Part shown: positions 30,132-37,995 of the stretch, piece by piece | Position numbering within the stretch: position 1 is the stretch's first letter | Layout of the letters: each line of letters opens with the position of its first letter | Assembly: GCA_050013875.1 (NCBI GenBank) | Contig: JBEKEK010000030.1 | Location: forward strand, 25,364 to 89,363 | Reading direction: 5' to 3' | Source of the DNA: Trebonia sp050013875 | Lineage (GTDB): Bacteria > Actinomycetota > Actinomycetes > Streptosporangiales > Streptosporangiaceae | DNA: 64,000 nucleotides | Notes under the pieces: generated by a model | The model's input: the letters and a program-made list of their open reading frames with translations, nothing else | Told to the model about the DNA's origin: nothing | The model's database searches: none | Translations under genes and position numbers: made by a program

Positions 30132-30741
30132 TTAGCAGTTGCGGTTGATGCTGTGCTTGGGCCCGAGCAGCTCGAAGGCGTCTTGCAGCGGGATGTTCTC
30201 GGTCCTGGTGATCCCGCCGACGCGGACCAGCAGCGTGAGGTAGTCGACTTCGACCCCGCCACCGGACCCCATGCACTCGTCCGATGTCCAGAACACCCGT
30301 ACGAGGCGGACCGAGTGCGGCGGGATGACCCCGGGCGACGCGTAATAGCTGGTGCCCGACATGGGGTCGCCGACCTCGTCCAGGTGGGGCCCGCTCTGCA
30401 CGCTCACCTGCGACTGCCCCGGTGGCGATCGCGGCGACCAGGACGGCGATCGCGGTCCACGTCCACCAGCGGACCCGCCCGAGCCGGTTACGCAGCCTGC
30501 GCAGGGCCGGCCGGCGGCCGGGGCCGGCCGCGTCGGCCGCGAGGGAGCGGGGGGTGCCGAGCCGGGCCAGCTCCGCACCCACCTCGTCGTCGGTGGCATC
30601 GGGCGGGAGCGCCTCGCCCAGATGGGCGGCGATCAGCTCGTGCAGCTCCCGTGCCTGTGCGGCGGGCAGTGACGCGCAGGCGGCGTCCAGGGCACGCAGG
30701 TACACCTTGACCAGCCGGCGCTCAAGCACCGTGTCACTCAT
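30132..30741 (-). pseudogene. Frameshifted HAAS/DUF1700-like membrane protein downstream of PadR
   Basis: From ATG 30741 the frame reads a helical N-terminal domain (VLERRLVKVYLRALDAAC...LHELIAAHLGE, LARLGTPRSLAADA) typical of the HAAS domain partnered with PadR. A membrane helix follows (WTWTAIAVLVAAIATG). Coding then continues in another frame to a stop at 30132, giving SYYASPGVIPPHSVRLVRVFW and a C-terminal RNC. Removing one base from the run of four C at 30417-30420 restores a single frame of about 202 residues (IATG-QSQVSVQ). The break is therefore a one-base homopolymer insertion, either a sequencing error or a real mutation. The start overlaps the PadR stop, so they form a regulator-effector pair. 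Confidence 0.75.
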
Positions 30742-31120
30742 CGCTCGGCTCCTCTCCCGACGGCGCCGCCGCCGTGCCCGGCGGCGGGAACAGGACCGCG
30801 GTGACGGTCGCGGCGAACTCGGTCCAGTCGGCGCGGAAGGACTTGAGCTGGTCGCGCCCCGCGTCGGTGATGAAGTAGTAGCGGCGGGCACGCTCCCCGG
30901 CCGGGTCGTGCCACTCACTGGTCACCAGCCCGGCGTCACGCAGCCGGCTCAGGAGTGGGTACACGGTGCCGTCGCTGGTCAGCAAGCCGCCCGCGGCGGC
31001 CAGCTCGCGGACAAGCTCCAGGCCGAAGCGGGGGCGCTCGTCGAGCAGCGCGAGCACGCACGGGCCGAGGACGCCGCGTCGCAGCTCGGTTAGGCCCGGA
31101 TCACTGCCCATGTCGCACAT
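30734..31120 (-). CDS. PadR family transcriptional regulator
   Basis: This 128-residue winged-helix regulator carries the family signature LRRGVLGPCVLALLDERPRFGLELVREL, then the wing segment TVYPLLSRLRDAGLV and RRYYFITDAG. A C-terminal helix mediates dimerisation. It overlaps the downstream HAAS gene by 8 bp. A palindrome lies directly upstream of the start, so autoregulation is likely. PadR proteins usually repress a membrane protein gene in the same operon. Confidence 0.93.
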   Translation of the reverse strand: MCDMGSDPGLTELRRGVLGPCVLALLDERPRFGLELVRELAAAGGLLTSDGTVYPLLSRLRDAGLVTSEWHDPAGERARRYYFITDAGRDQLKSFRADWTEFAATVTAVLFPPPGTAAAPSGEEPSDE

Positions 31121-31124
31121 GATC

Positions 31125-31139
31125 TCTTGTCACACAAGA
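31125..31139. promoter_or_regulatory. Candidate PadR operator
   Basis: TCTTGT-CAC-ACAAGA is a perfect six-base inverted repeat around CAC, starting five bases before the PadR start codon. Its position at the leader of a PadR gene fits an autoregulatory operator. Confidence 0.6.
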
Positions 31140-31205
31140 TAAGTCAATCGCGGGCCCGGCGGCGCGGTTATGCCGATGCGAGGCGCCCGGAAATGCCGCA
31201 CACTT

Positions 31206-32690
31206 ATGGACATGAACCGGGAGGGCGCGGAAACCTTTCTGCGGCTGCTGGCCGAGACCGAGATGCGCGACCAGCTGGCCACCGACCCGCCGCCCTGGGC
31301 GGGCGGACCCGGCGCCAGCCGGGTCAAGGTATCCGTGGTGGGACAGGCCCTGACCGCCGTGCGGGCGCTCGACGGCGAGACCGTGGAGGATGTCCTGGCC
31401 GATTTCGACCTGGCCGTGAGCCTCCGGCGGCTGCACGGCCCGGGCCCGCGCCCAGCCCAAACCGGGCCCCGCGGGGCACAGCCGGCCATGGCCAGGCACG
31501 GCACCGGATCTCCGGGCCCGGCGGCTGCGCCCCCACCCGTTCACGATCCGGACGAGGGGGCGGCCGACAGGTTTGTGCCGATCGGCCTGACCGTGCCGTT
31601 TCACGAGGGCGACCTGAGCGGCGAGCTGTACCTCATGTCGTTCGCGCATACCCGCGCGGGCGCGCGGTTGATCGTCTTGTGGGGGCAACCCACCCTGTCC
31701 CTGGAGCACGGGCTTGGCCTGCAGCAGGCTGAGCTGCTTCCTATCGGCCTGTTCAGGGTCACCGATGACCGGGGCTCGGCCTACGAACTGGACTTCACGC
31801 ACGCCGACGGCTCGCAGTGGATCAGCCAGCTCAGCCTGCACCCCGCCCCACCCGACCACATCCGCTGGCTCGAGGTCGCGGCGCCACCGGGTCCGGCCGT
31901 GCGGGTGCACCTGAGCCCGGCCGGCGGGCCGCCCGGCGGCGAACCGGTGGACGGGGCGCCGGAGATCAGCGCGGCTGACCTCAGCGCGGGTGAGCAGCTG
32001 CTGATCATGCTGGCCGAGGACCTGCTGATGGTGGCGGCGCAGTACCCGCTGGCCATGCGGCCGAAACTGCGCGCTAGCGCGCCGAGAGTCTTGCAGGCCA
32101 AGGGCACCGGACTCGGCGCCATCATCGCCGGGCTCGAGGCGGTCGGCGCACTGCCGCCGCACAGCCCGATCCCGGGCCGGCTGGCGGCGCTGTGCGCCGG
32201 CCTGGGCATCGGCTGGCATGAGATCGCGGCGCCGCCGGCTGATGACCTGCCGGAATCCTGGCTGAGCCTGCTGACTTACTACCAGCGCAGGAAACCGGAC
32301 ACCCCGCTGGTACGCGACGGCTTCGCGGCGCTGGCCGCCGCCCTGCCCGAACTGGACGGCATCAGGCTCGCCCTGGCCGGCCTGCACAACACCCAGGGGA
32401 GCACGGTGCTGCACGTGCTCGCCCGGGGCGTGCGGCGGGAAGAGCGGTTCGGACCGTACGGCATCAACCTGGACTTCCCGCTGTCGTTGTGGCTGCGCGA
32501 CAGCGGCGGCCGATGGCACGCGGCCCGCCCGGTCGGCTGGCATCCGTCCGGCCCCGAACATTCGATCGGGCTGGCGCTGGTGCCGCCGCTGCCCCGCTCC
32601 ACCACGTGGGTCGAGGTGCTGGCGGCCGGCCGGTCGGGCGAGGTCCGCAGCACGCTGCCGCTTCGCTGGGGGCCCAGCCGTGACCGATAG
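31206..32690 (+). CDS. Unrecognised protein with two beta-sandwich-like domains (first gene of MoxR-vWA operon)
   Basis: I do not recognise this ~494-residue cytoplasmic protein. It has a helical N-terminus (GAETFLRLLAETEMRDQLA) and an Ala/Pro-rich linker. A first beta-rich domain (~110-250) contains LFRVTDDRGSAYELDF and ISQLSLHPAPPDHIRWLEV. A helical middle (~260-400, ADLSAGEQLLIMLAEDLLMVAAQ) follows. A second beta-rich domain (~400-490) ends VPPLPRSTTWVEVLAAG...STLPLRW. The two beta domains share a pattern of Pro-rich turn followed by WxEV and look like duplicated Ig-like folds. No catalytic motif is seen. ATG 31206 and 31212 are both possible starts. The stop lies inside the next gene, indicating coupling to the AAA/vWA genes. 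Confidence 0.72.
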   Translation: MDMNREGAETFLRLLAETEMRDQLATDPPPWAGGPGASRVKVSVVGQALTAVRALDGETVEDVLADFDLAVSLRRLHGPGPRPAQTGPRGAQPAMARHGTGSPGPAAAPPPVHDPDEGAADRFVPIGLTVPFHEGDLSGELYLMSFAHTRAGARLIVLWGQPTLSLEHGLGLQQAELLPIGLFRVTDDRGSAYELDFTHADGSQWISQLSLHPAPPDHIRWLEVAAPPGPAVRVHLSPAGGPPGGEPVDGAPEISAADLSAGEQLLIMLAEDLLMVAAQYPLAMRPKLRASAPRVLQAKGTGLGAIIAGLEAVGALPPHSPIPGRLAALCAGLGIGWHEIAAPPADDLPESWLSLLTYYQRRKPDTPLVRDGFAALAAALPELDGIRLALAGLHNTQGSTVLHVLARGVRREERFGPYGINLDFPLSLWLRDSGGRWHAARPVGWHPSGPEHSIGLALVPPLPRSTTWVEVLAAGRSGEVRSTLPLRWGPSRDR

Positions 32691-33630
32691 CCCGGAGAGG
32701 GCGTGGTTCGGCTGCCTTCCCAGCTGCGAGGCTTACCTGCCGTGCGGCCAGGGCCGGCACATCGTCCGCTGGGAGGCCGGGGAGCTCCGGCTGCTCAGCC
32801 ATCCCGACCCCGAAGCAGAACTCGTGCTCGTCGCGCTGGGCGGGGAGAAGACCCGCTGCGTCGAGGTGGCGCAGGCCTGGGGGCGGCACGCCGAGGACCT
32901 GTCGGTGCTGGCCATCGGCCCCCGCGGCCCGGCTGACGAGATCGCGGTCAGCTGGGATGACGTCGACGCGACGGCGCAGGCAGCCCAGCCCGGCCCGCGC
33001 CCGGCCCCGCATCCCACCCCGCCCGGCCCCGGGCGCAGGCCGAGGCGGTTGATGTACGGCACCACGCCCCCCACCGTGGCCCAGAACCAGCAGGAGACGC
33101 AGGACAGGGAGCGGGCCGCGCGGCGCCAGTACGACATGCTGTCACTGCTGGCGCTCGGCTACGGATTCCAGGTCAGGCTGATTGGGCAGGTCGCCGAGGC
33201 GCACGCCAGCCGGCCGGAGGAGACGATGGAGAAGATCAGGCCTTCGCTGGTTGCCGCGATCACCGCCCGGCTGGCACCGGTGGCCGAGCAATGGCTCGGC
33301 ATCGACCCCGACCAGGTCGTGGTGACGCTGCACCGCGGGCCGGGATGGGGATCGGCCGAGCTGACCGGCCGGGGCGGGCAGCGGCGGCTGCGGGTCAGCC
33401 TGCCGCCGGGCTGGCTGGCCCAGGTCTGGGCGGCCGGGCTGGCCCTGACCGGACGGCACCTGGTCGTGGCCGTGGCCCGGGCGGGCTGGCCCGAGGCGCG
33501 GGTCCTGGCCCTGCGCGCGCCGGGCACCGAACCGGTACCGCTTGACGTGCATGCCACCGCGCCGGGCCCGGCTGGCGCCGGCTTGAACGTGCGGCCGAAT
33601 GCCGCGGATGCGCCACACTGGGAAGTATGA
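32680..33630 (+). CDS. Unrecognised protein (second gene of MoxR-vWA operon)
   Basis: This 316-residue protein was not assigned to a family. Residues 1-95 form a compact domain with three cysteines (FGCLPSCEAYLPCGQG). Residues ~100-125 form a proline-rich linker (PRPAPHPTPPGPGRRPRR). The C-terminal ~190 residues mix helix (YDMLSLLALGYGFQVRLIGQVAEAH) and strands (RRLRVSLPPGWLAQVWAAG). It has no signal peptide or membrane helix. GTG 32680 overlaps the upstream stop by 11 bp and its stop overlaps the next start by 4 bp. Its fixed place before a MoxR ATPase suggests a role as client or adaptor of the ATPase-vWA machine; this is inference. Confidence 0.68.
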   Translation: MTDSPERAWFGCLPSCEAYLPCGQGRHIVRWEAGELRLLSHPDPEAELVLVALGGEKTRCVEVAQAWGRHAEDLSVLAIGPRGPADEIAVSWDDVDATAQAAQPGPRPAPHPTPPGPGRRPRRLMYGTTPPTVAQNQQETQDRERAARRQYDMLSLLALGYGFQVRLIGQVAEAHASRPEETMEKIRPSLVAAITARLAPVAEQWLGIDPDQVVVTLHRGPGWGSAELTGRGGQRRLRVSLPPGWLAQVWAAGLALTGRHLVVAVARAGWPEARVLALRAPGTEPVPLDVHATAPGPAGAGLNVRPNAADAPHWEV

Positions 33631-34718
33631 GCCCGAACAATCCGGCGGTTGAGGCGCTCGGTGTGGCGGTCGCGGCCCGCGTGCCGGTGCTGCTCTGGGG
33701 TGCGCCTGGCACCGGCAAGACGTCCGCGATCCGGGCCATGGCCCAGATCATGGGGTTGCCGTGCGAAACGGTGATCGCCTCCATCCGGGAGCCTTCTGAC
33801 TTCGCCGGGCTGCCCATCGTGGTCGGCGACGGGGTGCGGTTCGCTCCCCCGGCCTGGGCGCTGCGGCTGGCCGCAGCCGGGCACGGCCTGTTGTTCCTCG
33901 ACGAACTGTCCACCGCCCCGCCCGCGGTGCAGGCGGCCCTGCTCCGGGTGGTACTCGAGCGGGCCGTCGGCGACCTCATGCTGCCCGACGCGGTTGCCGT
34001 GGTCGCCGCGGCCAACCCGCCTGAGCAGGCCGCTGACGGCTGGGACCTGTCCGCGCCGCTGGCCAACCGGCTCTGCCACCTGGCCTGGCAGACCGACCCG
34101 CGGTCGGTGGCGGACGGGCTGGCGGGCGGCTGGGCAGCCCCAGTGGTCCCGGTGCTGCCCGACGGATGGCAGGCCGAGGAAATCCTGTCCCGCGGTCTAG
34201 TCGCCGCCTTCTTGCGGGTCCGGCCGTCGCTCGCCAGCGCTCCGCCGTCCGACGCCGCGTCCGCGGGCCGCGGCTGGCCGTCGCCACGGACCTGGGAGAT
34301 GGCAGCCCGCCTGATGGCCGCCGCCGGCGCCTCCGGCGCCAGCGACGCGGCCCGGACGGCGCTCGTGACCGGAGCCGTCGGTGACGGGGCGGGCGTCGAA
34401 TTCCTCGTCTGGCTGACCGAGATGGATCTGCCCGATCCGGAGCAGGTGCTGGCCGACCCGGCCTCCTTCCGGCTACCCGAGCGGGGCGACCGCGCCTACG
34501 CCGCCCTGGCCGCGATCGCGGCCGCGGTGGCCGCGGATCCGACGCCAGAACGCTGGACGGCTGGCTGGCAGGTCCTCGGCCTAGCCGCCGACGCGGCGGC
34601 CGACGTGGCCGCCGTGGCCGCCCGCGTCCTGGCCAAGTGCCGCCCCGAGGGCGCGCCCCTGCCCCCGGAAATCCACCGGTTCGCCCCGCTGCTGCGCGAC
34701 GCGGGCCTGCTCCAGTGA
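33627..34718 (+). CDS. MoxR-type AAA+ ATPase
   Basis: This 363-residue ATPase carries Walker A GAPGTGKTS, Walker B LLFLDELSTAP, sensor 1 VAAANPPE and an arginine-containing segment (PLANRLCHL) typical of MoxR/CbbQ AAA+ proteins. The motif IREPSDFAGLP preceding Walker B is also characteristic of this group. MoxR proteins usually act with a vWA-domain protein to insert metals or remodel target proteins. The vWA gene follows with a GTGA overlap, and two unknown genes precede it, so the unit is a four-gene operon. Confidence 0.92.
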   Translation: MSPNNPAVEALGVAVAARVPVLLWGAPGTGKTSAIRAMAQIMGLPCETVIASIREPSDFAGLPIVVGDGVRFAPPAWALRLAAAGHGLLFLDELSTAPPAVQAALLRVVLERAVGDLMLPDAVAVVAAANPPEQAADGWDLSAPLANRLCHLAWQTDPRSVADGLAGGWAAPVVPVLPDGWQAEEILSRGLVAAFLRVRPSLASAPPSDAASAGRGWPSPRTWEMAARLMAAAGASGASDAARTALVTGAVGDGAGVEFLVWLTEMDLPDPEQVLADPASFRLPERGDRAYAALAAIAAAVAADPTPERWTAGWQVLGLAADAAADVAAVAARVLAKCRPEGAPLPPEIHRFAPLLRDAGLLQ

Positions 34719-35942
34719 GCGAGTCCCCACTCAGCGCCCCCGGCCTAGACGGCCTGGCGGCGGCCCGGTTGTGGGCTGCCACCAAGTTCCCCTACCTGGC
34801 CACCGCGGTGTTCGGCGCTCAGGTGATCGCGGAGCGGGGCAGCGGTGCCGTGTCCGTCGACGAAAGCTGGCGGATGCACGCGGACCCGGAGCTGACCGAG
34901 GCCTGGACCCCGGCGCAGTTCGGCAGCGTCCTGATCCATCACGTCTGCCACCTGCTTCGGGCCCACGGCGAGCGGGCGCAGGCGACGGGCGTCCGGCCGG
35001 ACGAGGCCCGCACCTGGGTGCGGGCCGCGGACGCCGAGATCAACGACGACCTGGTCCCGGCCGGGCTCGACCTGCCGGGCCGGCCGGTGCTCCCCCGCGA
35101 CCTGCACGCTGCCGACGGCTTGCTGGCGGAGCAGTACTTCGAGGGGATCCGGGCCGCCGCCCGGGAGAAGAAGGGCGGACAGCAGGCGGGACCCGATCGC
35201 CCGGCACAATCTGAGGACGGGGAAACCGCGGGCGGCTGGGTCGACTGCGGAAGCGGCGCGGACGGGATGCCCCGGCCCGGTCAGCGGCCGGGGGGCCTGG
35301 AGGAGTGGCAGGCCGACCTGATCCGCCGCCAGGTCGCACTCGATGTGGTGGCGCACGGCAAGCTGCCGGGGACCGTGCCGGCCGGGCTGCTGCGCTGGGC
35401 CAAGCAGGTCATCTCCCCGAAGGTCAACTGGCGCGTCCTGCTCGCGGCCGAGCTGCGCCGGGCGGTGGCCGAGGTCGCCGGGGCGGTCGACTACTCCTAC
35501 CGGCGGCCGTCGCGCAGGTCCGCCGTGGCGGGCCAGGTGGTGCTGCCGGCCCTGCGGCGGCCGGTGCCTGAGGTGGCCGTGGTCTGCGACACCTCACCTG
35601 CTCGCCATGGCGCTGGCCGAGGTAGCGGGCCTGCTGCGCGCCCTCGGGCTGTCCCGGCAGGTCCGCGTACTGGCCTGCGACACCGCGGTCGGGCCGGTCC
35701 AGCGGGTCAGCTCGGCCCGCCAGGTGCAGCTAATCGGCGGCGGCGGAACCGACATGAGGGCGGGCATCGCCGCGGCGGCCGCGCTGCGGCCCAGGCCCGC
35801 CGTCACGGTCGTGCTCACCGACGGGTATACACCGTGGCCGGCCGAGCAGCCCAAGGGGATGCGGATCGTGGTCGGGCTGATCGGCCCGCGGGCCAGGGAC
35901 GCGCCGTCGTGGGCCCGCGCTGTCCGGGTGGAAGCGGACTGA
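34715..35942 (+). pseudogene. vWA/metallopeptidase-like protein, interrupted at the MIDAS motif
   Basis: From GTG 34715 the first frame encodes a metallopeptidase-like domain (DUF2201/PF13203 type) with LIHHVCHLLRAHGERA, where the usual HExxH reads HHVCH. It continues to the start of a vWA domain (PEVAVVCDTS, ~residue 294). Just after 35594 the frame breaks and coding resumes one phase over as LLAMALAEVAGLLRALG, ending at 35942 with LIGGGGTDM and VLTDGYTPW. In intact relatives DTSGSM-type residues (MIDAS, metal binding) lie exactly at the join. A deletion of 2 mod 3 bases (about 14-23) between the short repeats ACCTC and ACCTG would explain both the shift and the missing motif. It may be a true inactivating deletion or an assembly error. 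Confidence 0.8.
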
Positions 35943-35997
35943 AGTCACCCGCGCAATGGCGCCTCCGCGGACAACACCGGAGGGGCGGGCGCCGCCG

Positions 35998-36156
35998 TCA
36001 CGCAGCCGGCAGCCGCTCGCCGGTGAGCCGCGCCAACTCGTCAAGCAGCTGATCCTGGCCGAGCACGTTGGCCTGCCCGGCGACCGAGCGCGTAGACGCG
36101 GGGTTTGCGGTGGACTTACGGTGAAGGTGATCGCCGATGATCTGGAGGTTGCCCAA
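35998..36156 (-). other. Short coding-like stretch, minus strand, between vWA and monooxygenase genes
   Basis: A 52-codon frame from TTG 36156 (or ATG 36171) ends at a TGA at 35998-36000. It has a GC-rich third position and a plausible amphipathic end (VLGQDQLLDELARLTGERLPAA). It overlaps the start of the monooxygenase gene on the other strand and has no clear ribosome-binding site. It may be the tail of a decayed gene or chance. The 213-bp gap holds nothing else evident. Confidence 0.25.
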
Positions 36157-37664
36157 TGTCCATGACCGCATCCGAGACGGCTTCCAGCCAGGGCGTTCAG
36201 GACGCAGGCCACGTAGACATCCTCATCATCGGCGCCGGGCTCTCCGGGATCGGCGCGGCTCATCATGCGCGGGAGCGGTTCCCCGACCGGAGCGTTCTGG
36301 TCCTGGAGGCGCGGGACCACCACGGCGGGACCTGGTGGACGCACCAGTACCCCGGAGTGCGCTCCGACAGCGACCTGTTCACCTACGGCTTCCGGTTCAA
36401 GCCGTGGCGCGGTACCGCGATCGCCACCGGCTCGGCCATCCTCTCCTATCTCGATGAGGTCATCGCGGAGGACGGCCTCAATACCTGCATCAGGTACCTG
36501 CACCGGGTCGCCTCGGCGACCTGGTCCACCGCAGACCGGCGCTGGACCGTGGAGGTCACCAGGACCGACACCGGCGAGCGACTGCGGTTCACCACCGGCT
36601 TCTTGTGGATGTGTCCCGGCTACTACAACCACGACAAGCCCTACCAGCCCCGGTGGAAGGGCCTGGACCGGTACCAGGGCTTGCTGATACACCCGCAGGC
36701 CTGGCCCGAGGACCTCGACGTCACCGGCAAGCGGGTCATCGTGATCGGTTCCGGCGCGACGGCCGCGACGCTGATTCCCGCGATCGCGGAGGATGCGGCG
36801 CACGTGACGATGCTGCAGCGCTCCCCCTCCTACTTCTTCGCGCCGCCGCGGCAGAATGAGCTCGCCGTGACGCTGCGCAGCCTGGACGTCCCGGAGGAGT
36901 GGACGCACGAGATCCTCCGCCGCGCCTACATCGCCCAGTCCGACCAGCTCGTGAAGACGGCGTTCGAGGACCCCGACGCGCTGCACGCGTTCTTCATCGA
37001 GTCGATGCGACCGCAACTGCCCGAGGGCTTCGACATCGACAAGCACTTCACGCCCCGCTACCGCCCGTGGCAGCAGCGGATAGGCGTCGTCCCTGAGGGC
37101 GACTTCTTCGCGGCGCTGCGCTCGGGCAAGGCGTCGATCATCACCGACACCATCGAAACGTTCACCGAGACGGGAATCGAGGTCAGCTCGGGCGAGAAGA
37201 TCGCCGCCGACATCATCGTCACCGCGACCGGCTTCAACATGTCGCTGTTCGGCGACATCCCGTTCACTGTCGACGGTGAGCCGGTCGACTTCACCGACCG
37301 CGTCACCTGGCGCGGCATCATGATCAGCGGCGTGCCCAACATGGCCTACGTCTTCGGCTATCTGCGCTACAGCTGGACGCTGCGCGCCGAGATGGTCTGC
37401 GACCTCGTCGCCGGCCTGCTGCGGCACATGGAGGACAAGCACGCCAGCATGGTCACCCCGACCCTGCGGCCGGCCGAGGCGGGGATGGAACGGCGCCCGT
37501 TCTGCGATCCGGAGAACTTCAGCTCCGGCTACATCATGCGGTCACAGGACATCCTGTTCAAGCAGGGCAGCGGGGAACCCTGGACGCACATGCATGAGTA
37601 CCACCAGGAACGGGACACGCTGCCAAACGCCGACCTTGATGACGGGACCCTCGTCTACAGCTGA
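36156..37664 (+). CDS. Flavin-dependent monooxygenase, Baeyer-Villiger type
   Basis: This 502-residue enzyme oxidises ketones to esters or related substrates with FAD and NADPH. The FAD Rossmann motif is IIGAGLSGIGAAHH, and the NADPH motif is VIGSGATAA. The fingerprint YQGLLIHPQAWP matches the FxGxxxHxxxW(P/D) sequence of Baeyer-Villiger monooxygenases, with Tyr for the first Phe. Overall similarity is to the EthA-like group. The start is ATG 36156; a second ATG lies six bases later. The GATCTGGAGG sequence upstream provides the ribosome-binding site. An epoxide hydrolase gene follows 331 bp later. Confidence 0.92.
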   Translation: MSMTASETASSQGVQDAGHVDILIIGAGLSGIGAAHHARERFPDRSVLVLEARDHHGGTWWTHQYPGVRSDSDLFTYGFRFKPWRGTAIATGSAILSYLDEVIAEDGLNTCIRYLHRVASATWSTADRRWTVEVTRTDTGERLRFTTGFLWMCPGYYNHDKPYQPRWKGLDRYQGLLIHPQAWPEDLDVTGKRVIVIGSGATAATLIPAIAEDAAHVTMLQRSPSYFFAPPRQNELAVTLRSLDVPEEWTHEILRRAYIAQSDQLVKTAFEDPDALHAFFIESMRPQLPEGFDIDKHFTPRYRPWQQRIGVVPEGDFFAALRSGKASIITDTIETFTETGIEVSSGEKIAADIIVTATGFNMSLFGDIPFTVDGEPVDFTDRVTWRGIMISGVPNMAYVFGYLRYSWTLRAEMVCDLVAGLLRHMEDKHASMVTPTLRPAEAGMERRPFCDPENFSSGYIMRSQDILFKQGSGEPWTHMHEYHQERDTLPNADLDDGTLVYS

Positions 37665-37995
37665 GCCCGCGTCGCGGCAGGGAATGGCACCGGGGGGCTA
37701 CCAGTCACGACGGCTTCATGTCAGTGGGAGCCCACCGGCTAACGGGCGAGCCCGCCGCGCTGGCGCTGGGCCAGCGGGGTGAGCAGGCCGGCCGGGACTT
37801 AGCGCCAGACCGCGACCTGCCCATTGGCAATCAGTCAGGTGCGCTACCAAGTTGACCCGAGGCGGGATTGATTGAGAAATAGTGCCGATTTTAGGGGATA
37901 TCAGCACGTCAAACCAGTCATGACACCGTCGCGGAGCGGGGCCGACAGGGGCAGGCTCGTGTCGTAGTCCCAACCGATGGAGAAGGGAGCTCCAG
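37665..37995. other. Intergenic region between monooxygenase and epoxide hydrolase genes
   Basis: No convincing gene is seen in these 331 bp. CGCTGG-G-CCAGCG (37764-37776) is a short inverted repeat that could be part of a terminator. The second half is AT-richer (around 37850-37915) and probably contains the promoter of the epoxide hydrolase gene. GGGAG at 37985-37989 is its ribosome-binding site. Confidence 0.4.

Noticed and set aside
35730..37442. 570-codon minus-strand frame opposite the monooxygenase gene
   Set aside because: The plus strand has intact FAD, NADPH and Baeyer-Villiger motifs; the minus frame has no domain.
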